Assembly (NCBI GenBank): GCA_026692885.1 | Contig: JAPLNJ010000856.1 | Location: 1-64,000, forward strand | Length of the DNA stretch: 64,000 nt | Direction: 5' to 3' | Source: Planctomycetota bacterium | GTDB taxonomy: Bacteria; Planctomycetota; Planctomycetia; Pirellulales; Pirellulaceae | In this document: positions 58,198 through 64,000 of the stretch, one piece after another | Layout of the letters: each line of letters opens with the position of its first letter | Numbering within the stretch: position 1 is the first letter of the stretch | Translations under genes and position numbers: made by a program | The notes under the pieces: generated by a model | Told to the model about the DNA's origin: nothing | Seen by the model: the letters and a program-made list of their open reading frames with translations, nothing else | Databases searched by the model: none

Positions 58198-58269
58198 AGC
58201 TGCTGATGGGAGTCGGACCCATGACCTCGTCCTTACCAAGGACGGCTCTACCGACTGAGCTACAGCAGC
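58198..58269 (-). tRNA. tRNA-Thr (GGT)
   Basis: 72 nt. Acceptor GCTGCTG/CAGCAGC, anticodon stem-loop CGTCC-TTGGTAA-GGACG, T-arm with GGTCCGACTC. It lies 99 nt upstream of tuf. Confidence 0.95.
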
Positions 58270-58304
58270 CAGCGCCCTACCCATCACCCAACCCGCCAAT
58301 CAGG

Positions 58305-58375
58305 AGCGGGTGAAGGGAATCGAACCCTCGTCGTCAGCTTGGAAGGCTGTCGCTCTACCATTGAGCTACACCCGC
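58305..58375 (-). tRNA. tRNA-Gly (TCC)
   Basis: 71 nt. Acceptor GCGGGTG/CACCCGC, anticodon loop CTTCCAA, T-loop GGTTCGATTCC. Confidence 0.96.
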
Positions 58376-58460
58376 AGTCACTAACACCCGCAGTCACTGT
58401 CACCCCCGCGCACAAAACCAGATTTGCATAATAGACACCAAGCCGGCCCTGCTTGGCTAG

Positions 58461-58542
58461 TGGGGGGTGCAGGATTTGAACCTGCGAAGGCTTAGCCAAC
58501 GGATTTACAGTCCGTCCCCTTTGACCACTCGGGAAACCCCCC
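58461..58542 (-). tRNA. tRNA-Tyr (GTA)
   Basis: 82 nt class II tRNA with a long variable arm (GGCTAAGCC region). Acceptor GGGGGGT/ACCCCCC, anticodon loop CTGTAAA. Confidence 0.95.
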
Positions 58543-58623
58543 CCAATAAACCAAATTTACCGGAGGGTTTCGCTTGCGGGCGATCCCCTAACCGTCTTGA
58601 TCCGTTGTTCGCGCTGTCCTAAG

Positions 58624-58696
58624 AGCCAGCGGAGGGAATTGAACCCACGACCGGCTGATTACAAATCAGCTGCTCTGCCAACTGAGCTACGCTGGC
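58624..58696 (-). tRNA. tRNA-Thr (TGT)
   Basis: 73 nt. Acceptor GCCAGCG/CGCTGGC, anticodon loop TTTGTAA, T-loop GGTTCAATTCC. It is the first gene of the tRNA-tuf cluster. Confidence 0.96.
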
Positions 58697-58893
58697 ATAC
58701 CCGAGGGAAAGTTCCCCGCTGTGAAAACGGGCTAGTTTAGCGAATCTTGGCCGGCCCGCAAGATGAGCTTCAAAAAAAACACGCGGCGCCTCCACGGAAC
58801 CCTAGCTGCACGCGAACAATCCGCCGGTTTTCCCCGGTGTTTGACGGCGACAACTGCTTCAGGGCGGCAACTGCTTTCGGGCCGGGTGCTGTG

Positions 58894-60561
58894 CTATTCC
58901 GGCAAGTCAATTTTTTCCTCTTCAGCTGCCAAACGCAGCTTATCGAGCGCCCGCGCCTCGATTTGCCGAATCCGCTCTTTGGTGACGCCCAACTGCGACC
59001 CCACCTCCTTGAGCGTCTTCGGCTCCTGGGCCCAATCCAATCCGAAGCGGCTGATGATAATGCGCTGTTCCCGCTCGTCAAGGCGTGACAGAATTTTTTC
59101 GATCTGCTGCTCCCGCAAGAATTGAGCGCTCTCTTGCTCACGCTGGTCGGAACGCGAGTCTCGGGTGCCCGCAAACATTTCCTCGTTGCTGGTGCGGTAT
59201 CGGTCCTGGTACTTGTACTCGTCCGGGATCGTCCTCGCGAAGTTGCGCATGATCGCCCAACTGGCGTACGTGCTGAACTTGTTGCCCCGGGAAAAGTCGA
59301 ATTTTTCGGCCGCGCGAATGAGGGACACGTTGCCATCGCTGATCAAGCTGAAGAGGTCGTCGCCAGTATTCACGTGTCGTTTGGCGATGGACACCACCAG
59401 CCGGAGGTTGGCCTGCACAATCTGGTTCTTGGTGCGGACCGCCTCGCCGTACAGGGACTCGATGCGGTTCATCAGGGACGTCGAGGCGCGCGCCGGGTGC
59501 AGGCCGCTGCGCAGGCGATCCGCCTCGAACCGCAGGTAGTTGAATTTGCGAAATAGGTGATACTCCTGTTCGCGGGTCAGCAACGGCACTTCGTACAAGG
59601 CCGCCAGGTACGGTGGCAACCCCGTCGGCCCGCGCGCTTTCTTGACGGGCTCGGTTGATTCCGGCAGCGGTCCCAGAATCTCCTGCGCCTCGTCGGGGGC
59701 GTCGAAGACTGCGTTGTAAATGCAGTCCAACGGCAACTCCAGCAGGCGTTTCGCCCGGATTTCGTTGACCAACCGGTAGATTGTGGTACGCGTGCGACGA
59801 TACCGCCGGGACAACTCGGGAACGCTCAAGCCGCGGCGCTTATCCTGATAGATCTTGCGTTTCAGCTCTTCGGTCAGCGGCCCGGTGTTGCCGGGAAAGA
59901 TGGCCAGAACCGGAAACTTGCGATCGAACTGCTTGAGTGTGTAGCGAATCGCCTCGACGCTTCGGTTGGTGTGCTTTGCAATCCGCCTGGCCACCTCGGA
60001 TTGGCCGGCGCCGGCCCGTGCCAGTCGGCGCGCTCGATCGACGATCTCGCCCCGTTCCTGCTCGCTCAATTGGCTGAATCGCTCGCCGCGCTGGACACGT
60101 TTCTGATTGCGAGACACGAAACGATCAACACTGCTCTGCAGAAAGCCGACCCGTTTTTGGCCCCCGTCAAAAATGAACCGTCGGCTGACCAATCCCTGTT
60201 CCCTCCAACGGTTGATGGTCTTGGTCGAGACATGCAGTAACTTACTCAGCGAGTCGACGCTATGTACGGGTTCTGGCATATCTTCGACCCGCACGTCGGC
60301 CGCCTCGGACACGTCCTCGACGAACAGACGCACGTCGTGCCGCGCCGCTTCCCCGGTAACGAGCATTTTCGGGGACGACTCCGGCCGGTAATCCGTGATG
60401 CGGAAACACAGGTACTCGTAGCTGTAGGTCTTGGACGAGTCAAGTTCGCCGAGCAACCGTTCGGCGCGTTCCACTTGTTCGAGCTTCTTAGCACGCGGCG
60501 CGAACCGCACCTGCTGGTCGCGAAGCTCCCTGATAACTGAACTGCGGTATTCGGAATGCAT
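58894..60561 (-). CDS. Sigma-70 family RNA polymerase sigma factor with three extra HTH modules
   Basis: The 555-aa protein has sigma regions in its C-terminal half: 1.2 (LPPYLAALYEVPLLTREQEY), 2 (VQANLRLVVSIAKRHVNTGD, RGNKFSTYASWAIMRNFART) and 4 (SRLDEREQRIIISRFGLDWA, VGSQLGVTKERIRQIEARAL). Region 3 looks short. The first 290 residues hold a MerR-like excisionase-type helix-turn-helix (SVDSLSKLLHVSTKTINRWR), a second (GQSEVARRIAKHTNRSVEAI) and a third (RGLSVPELSRRYRRTRTTIY). This large form is a planctomycete-specific sigma. What its extra domains bind is unknown. It faces away from the 61001 gene across a 439-nt gap. Confidence 0.85.
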   Translation of the reverse strand: MHSEYRSSVIRELRDQQVRFAPRAKKLEQVERAERLLGELDSSKTYSYEYLCFRITDYRPESSPKMLVTGEAARHDVRLFVEDVSEAADVRVEDMPEPVHSVDSLSKLLHVSTKTINRWREQGLVSRRFIFDGGQKRVGFLQSSVDRFVSRNQKRVQRGERFSQLSEQERGEIVDRARRLARAGAGQSEVARRIAKHTNRSVEAIRYTLKQFDRKFPVLAIFPGNTGPLTEELKRKIYQDKRRGLSVPELSRRYRRTRTTIYRLVNEIRAKRLLELPLDCIYNAVFDAPDEAQEILGPLPESTEPVKKARGPTGLPPYLAALYEVPLLTREQEYHLFRKFNYLRFEADRLRSGLHPARASTSLMNRIESLYGEAVRTKNQIVQANLRLVVSIAKRHVNTGDDLFSLISDGNVSLIRAAEKFDFSRGNKFSTYASWAIMRNFARTIPDEYKYQDRYRTSNEEMFAGTRDSRSDQREQESAQFLREQQIEKILSRLDEREQRIIISRFGLDWAQEPKTLKEVGSQLGVTKERIRQIEARALDKLRLAAEEEKIDLPE

Positions 60562-61000
60562 GGTGTGCCCCTTCTCGACCTACGGATTTTACTCTGTTCC
60601 CTGCGGCTTTTACCGCGAAAGCAAAATCCACGCCTCTCGTGGTCGGCGTCCCTTTCCTGGGGACGTTTCCTGGCCGGAATACCACACCCCGTTCCGGCCC
60701 GGGTCTAATACGCTCTAAGCCCCGCTGCGGTTCTCACGAACCATGAAACCTGTTTTTTTTGGGGTTCCCCCGACTCGGTGTTATCGTGTAACCTTCATTC
60801 AAAGAAAGAGTTAAGGTGTGACAGTGGCCTGCATTCCTCGGACTCCGATAGTCTGCCGACAGGTAAGTGTCACAAACCGGGACCAATGTTCGCGCCGCCG
60901 CCCCCGGTTTTTCCCGTGAACGCTTTTCGAAGATTTCGGTATCCAAGTGAAAATAGGGAAGATCTCCGTGTTCCTAGACGATCAACCTCGGAGAGTATTC
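60562..61000. other. Divergent promoter region
   Basis: This gap separates the sigma gene (minus) from the 61001 gene (plus) and must hold promoters for both. GGTGTTATCGTGTAAC at about 60778-60793 includes a possible -10, but no confident -35 partner. A T-run (60752-60759) next to GGGGTTCCCC is a weak hairpin. No gene. Confidence 0.4.
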
Positions 61001-62434
61001 GTGATTAACCGAGAAAAATTGCGAAGAAAAAGCCAATTCCGAACGGCGATCTCGCTCGGCGTCGGATTGGCGATCCTGTTGGCCATCTGGTCGTCCGCGT
61101 TAACGGGTTCCGAGAACAAGACTTACGATCTGAAACCGGTTTCCGCCGTCGGCCAGATGCAGCAGATCCAGGCGGTCGTCGAGGTCCAAGGCGATTTGAA
61201 GCTGGACTCCGACGGAACCAAGGTCACCCGCCTACCTTTGTTGGTCAAGGCTCAGCTGAGGTACGACGAGAAGTTGCTGGACATCAAGTCGTCGCCTTGG
61301 TCGAGGCGCGCGGTCCGCTATTACCACCAGGCCGAAGCGAGCATCAAAGTCGGCGAGGGCACCTTGGCCCCCGCCTTGAACGACGATCGCCGGATCGTGG
61401 CGGCGCAAGTCGATAAGGAGGGTTCCGCACTGCACTCGCCAGCAGGGCCGCTCACACGCGACGAACTGGACCTGATCGAGTCGCAAGGGAACAGTCTCCT
61501 GTGGTGGTGTTTGTTGCCGAAAGGACCGGTCGCGGTCGGCAATCGTTGGGAAGTCGATCAAGAGCCGTTGGGATTGCTGCTGGGCATTGATGCGGTAACC
61601 CAGTGCAGCGCGAGTTGTTCCTTGACGAGCGTGGACGGCAACGTGGCGCTCGTCGATCTTTCCGGCTCGATCAGCGGAGCGGTGAGCGGCGTGGCTACGG
61701 AAATACAACTGAAAGCCAAGTACAACTTCGACCTCGCACAGCATCGCATGACGTGGTTCGCGGTGTCCTTCAAAGAGAGCCGGTCGATCAGCCACGCCGA
61801 GCCGGGGTTCGAAATTACGACCCGCATCCGCGCCTCCGCTGCTCGGCTAGAACAATCGCCAGCTTTGGACGAAAACTCCCTGGCCGGTTTGTCCTTGGAA
61901 GCGAATGCCGGGGCGAACCTGTTGGCGTTTCAGGCGGGGAAGAGCCACTTCAGTTTGATCCACGATCGTCGTTGGCGTTTGATTCTGGATCGCCCCAACC
62001 TCTGCGTCTTGCGGATGGTTGATGGCGGCACGTTGATCGCACAATGCAATATCTCCGAACTGTCCGATCTGGAACCCGGCAAGAAGTTCTCCATGGAGGC
62101 TTTTCAAGCCGACGTTCAGCGTTCGCTGGGCAAGAATTTCGGGCAATTCGTCGAAGCCAACCAGTCCCCGGCGGATGCGGGAAAACAGATCTATCGCGTG
62201 GTGGTCTCGGGGAGCACCGGCGAGATTCCCATCCAGTGGATCTATTACCATATCGTGAACGACAAGGGACGGTGTGCCGCGTTAGCCTTCACGCTGGAAG
62301 AAAAATTGCTCGAACGCTTTGCCGAGGCCGATCGGACGTTAGCCGAGACGTTCCAGTTCTTGGAACGACCGGAGCCGAAGCCGACGGCATCACGGGAGGC
62401 CCAGAAGAGCCAGTCCAAACCCGCTCGCTCGTAG
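61001..62434 (+). CDS. Membrane-anchored or secreted protein of unknown function
   Basis: The product is 477 aa if started at GTG 61001, which has GGAGAG just upstream. GTG 60947 would give 495 aa. The N-terminus INREKLRRKSQFRTAISLGV then GLAILLAIWSSALTG is basic followed by one hydrophobic segment, so it is an uncleaved anchor or signal peptide. The rest is beta-rich, with DLIESQGNSLLWWCLLPKGP, VGNRWEVDQEPLGLLLGID and WIYYHIVNDKGRCAALAFTL. It resembles large planctomycete periplasmic proteins that I cannot name. It is followed by the convergent GroES gene. Confidence 0.65.
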   Translation: MINREKLRRKSQFRTAISLGVGLAILLAIWSSALTGSENKTYDLKPVSAVGQMQQIQAVVEVQGDLKLDSDGTKVTRLPLLVKAQLRYDEKLLDIKSSPWSRRAVRYYHQAEASIKVGEGTLAPALNDDRRIVAAQVDKEGSALHSPAGPLTRDELDLIESQGNSLLWWCLLPKGPVAVGNRWEVDQEPLGLLLGIDAVTQCSASCSLTSVDGNVALVDLSGSISGAVSGVATEIQLKAKYNFDLAQHRMTWFAVSFKESRSISHAEPGFEITTRIRASAARLEQSPALDENSLAGLSLEANAGANLLAFQAGKSHFSLIHDRRWRLILDRPNLCVLRMVDGGTLIAQCNISELSDLEPGKKFSMEAFQADVQRSLGKNFGQFVEANQSPADAGKQIYRVVVSGSTGEIPIQWIYYHIVNDKGRCAALAFTLEEKLLERFAEADRTLAETFQFLERPEPKPTASREAQKSQSKPARS

Positions 62435-62467
62435 GGACTCGGCAGGAATTCTGTGGGCTGACCGCAG

Positions 62468-62800
62468 CTACTCGGCCTCGTCGTCCGGCGCCTCACGCCG
62501 AAACACGGCGACGACATCTTCGGCCGGAACGACCCACAGCTGATTGTCCTGCTCGAAATCGACCGGGATGGCGTTCTTGGGATGAAACAGGATCCTGTCG
62601 TACTGCCGCAGCGGCATGTCTTCGTCGTTGGCCACCTGCGTCGAAATGGCTACGATGCGCCCGGTGATGGTAGGAATCTCGGCTTGATCCGGCAGGGCGA
62701 TACCGCCGCGGGTCGCGCGTTTAGGGTCATCTTTGCGCACCAGCACCCGCGCCCCGATCGGCTCCACGTATTCGAACGTCTTGTCTCGCGTCTTGGCCAT
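62468..62800 (-). CDS. groES: GroES-like co-chaperonin
   Basis: The product is 110 aa from ATG 62800. VEPIGARVLVRKDDPKRATR then GGIALPDQAEIPTITGRIVA is the Cpn10 beta-barrel with its mobile loop region (RATRGGIALP). LRQYDRILFHPKNAIPVDFE and LWVVPAEDVVAVF complete it. No groEL is adjacent, so this is an orphan copy, as seen in Planctomycetes with several chaperonin genes. The C-terminus is acidic (DDEAE). Confidence 0.85.
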   Translation of the reverse strand: MAKTRDKTFEYVEPIGARVLVRKDDPKRATRGGIALPDQAEIPTITGRIVAISTQVANDEDMPLRQYDRILFHPKNAIPVDFEQDNQLWVVPAEDVVAVFRREAPDDEAE

Positions 62801-63037
62801 GCGTGCCTCGTGCCTCGTGCCTCGCAGTCGCTGAACGACCATCGTCTAGCGGATTATCCTGGCAAACGAATTGTCCAAGCGTACTCCTTGCGGAGGTTTT
62901 GGACAAGTCGCTTGACTGCGGCCCTTTGACTGCGGCCCTTCAACGCGGCGTATCCGTCGTCTAGGATGGCGGCTGCCACGGTTGCTCGCAATGCAGCCCG
63001 CTCTGGAAACCCCTTTCCGCCCAACGCCGGAACACAC

Positions 63038-64000
63038 ATGACACCCCAACCTCCGCCCACACGGGATCAATTGGCCACCCGCTACTTCGAACAGCTCGAA
63101 TATGAGCCGTATCCGGTGCAGGAGGAGGCGCTGCTGGCGTGGTTCACGTCCGAACAGGGTGTACTGGTCTGCGCTCCGACCGGCATGGGCAAGACGTTGA
63201 TTGCGGAAGCGGCCGTGTTCGAAGCGTTGCACACGGGCAAGTCACTGTACTACACCACACCGTTGATCGCACTGACGGACCAGAAATTTCGCGAATTCCA
63301 AGAACTCGCTGCAGGCTGGGGATTCGACCGAGAGCAAATCGGCCTGGTGACAGGCAATCGCCGGATCAATCCGAACGCCCGCGTGCTGGTCGTCGTGGCC
63401 GAGATCCTCCTGAATCGCCTGCTGCACCCGACGTTCACGTTCGAGGACGTGTTCGCCGTGGTGATGGATGAGTTCCACAACTTCAACGATCTGGAACGCG
63501 GTCTGGTCTGGGAATTCAGTTTGGGCTTGCTGCCCCGTCACATCCGTCTGCTGCTGCTGTCGGCCACGGTCGGCAACTCGGTCGAGTTCGTGCTCTGGCT
63601 CTCCATGCAGCATCAGCGTCGGCTGGAGTTGGTGCAAAGCGACCAACGCAAAGTCCCGCTTACGTTTCAGTGGGTTGGGGACGTGCTGCTCCACGAACAA
63701 CTGGAACGGATGGCGGAGGGAGACGAAACCACCCGCCTGACGCCGGCGTTGGTGTTCTGCTTCAACCGCGAAGAGTGCTGGAACGTCGCGGATCAGATCA
63801 AAGGCAAGCGACTCTTGGCGGAAGGCCAGCAAGCGCGGTTGGCCAAGGAACTCGAACAGCACGATTGGTCGCAGGGCGCCGGACCCAAGCTGAAGCAGAT
63901 CCTGCAGCGTGGCGTCGGCGTGCACCACGCGGGCGTGCTGCCCAAGTACCGGCGGATCGTGGAAGACCTGTTCCAACGCAAACTGCTCTCGGTCGCCGTC
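63038..64000 (+). CDS. DEAD/DEAH-box helicase, N-terminal part (cut by window end)
   Basis: An open frame of 321 codons runs from ATG 63038 to the window edge. [15 protein letters not shown] is the Q-like entrance, [16 protein letters not shown] the Walker A (motif I), [20 protein letters not shown] is Ia, [11 protein letters not shown] is motif II (DEFH), [10 protein letters not shown] is motif III, and [20 protein letters not shown] belongs to the second RecA domain. It resembles Ski2-like superfamily 2 helicases. The C-terminal part, and hence the exact subfamily, is outside the window. Confidence 0.82.
   Translation, partial: MTPQPPPTRDQLATRYFEQLEYEPYPVQEEALLAWFTSEQGVLVCAPTGMGKTLIAEAAVFEALHTGKSLYYTTPLIALTDQKFREFQELAAGWGFDREQIGLVTGNRRINPNARVLVVVAEILLNRLLHPTFTFEDVFAVVMDEFHNFNDLERGLVWEFSLGLLPRHIRLLLLSATVGNSVEFVLWLSMQHQRRLELVQSDQRKVPLTFQWVGDVLLHEQLERMAEGDETTRLTPALVFCFNREECWNVADQIKGKRLLAEGQQARLAKELEQHDWSQGAGPKLKQILQRGVGVHHAGVLPKYRRIVEDLFQRKLLSVAV

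Overview
The window reads as a chromosomal segment of a Planctomycetota bacterium, probably Planctomycetia/Pirellulales-like. The signs are high GC, a DUF1559 (H-X9-DG) remnant, a very long RNA polymerase sigma factor with extra helix-turn-helix modules, NusG and SecE with long N-terminal extensions, EF-Tu with an altered switch I, many secreted glycosidases and SGNH hydrolases, and abundant short palindromic repeats. No rRNA or CRISPR array was found.

Layout. 1-25.5 kb is an accessory carbohydrate region: a secreted clan-A-like glycosidase, a GH29 fucosidase, a frameshifted sialate-O-acetylesterase/SGNH fusion, a LamG-GH2 enzyme, a LamG-GH36 alpha-galactosidase and two further SGNH hydrolases, with broken pieces of GH2, GH78 and DUF1559 genes between them. 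Through it are scattered IS91-like and REP-associated (Y1) transposase remnants, a VapBC-like pair, a DUF4258/YgiT pair, an AbiE pair with a damaged toxin, and several families of small inverted-repeat elements. 25.6-29.6 kb is a decayed integrated element: DUF3991/Toprim protein, truncated integrase fused to an HExxH segment, AlpA-like DNA-binding protein and small membrane proteins.

29.9-41 kb is ordinary chromosome: a phosphodiesterase, prolyl oligopeptidase, the argB-argD-argF operon, a NUDIX hydrolase, ilvD and a lipoprotein MsrA. 41.3-58.7 kb, on the minus strand, is one long translation/transcription cluster: tRNA-Thr(TGT), Tyr, Gly, Thr(GGT), tuf, tRNA-Trp, secE, nusG, rplK, rplA, rplJ, rplL, rpoB, rpoC, rpsL, rpsG, fusA. 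It joins the E. coli-type tufB/secE-nusG/L11-beta operons to the str operon. 58.9-64 kb holds the multi-HTH sigma factor, an unknown secreted or anchored protein, a GroES-like protein and the start of a DEAD/DEAH helicase cut by the window edge.

The most striking observations are: a 171-bp inverted-repeat element whose insertion into a GH2 gene duplicated 9 bp and whose in-silico removal restores the reading frame; an out-of-frame internal deletion in the essential rpoB gene at a short repeat, which is either a major biological oddity or an assembly error; two REP-transposase copies sharing the same three lesions; and a histidine at the S12 position (Lys in E. coli) linked to streptomycin resistance. 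I did not find a convincing new defence or biosynthetic system. The novelty here is in small mobile repeats and unusual domain architectures.
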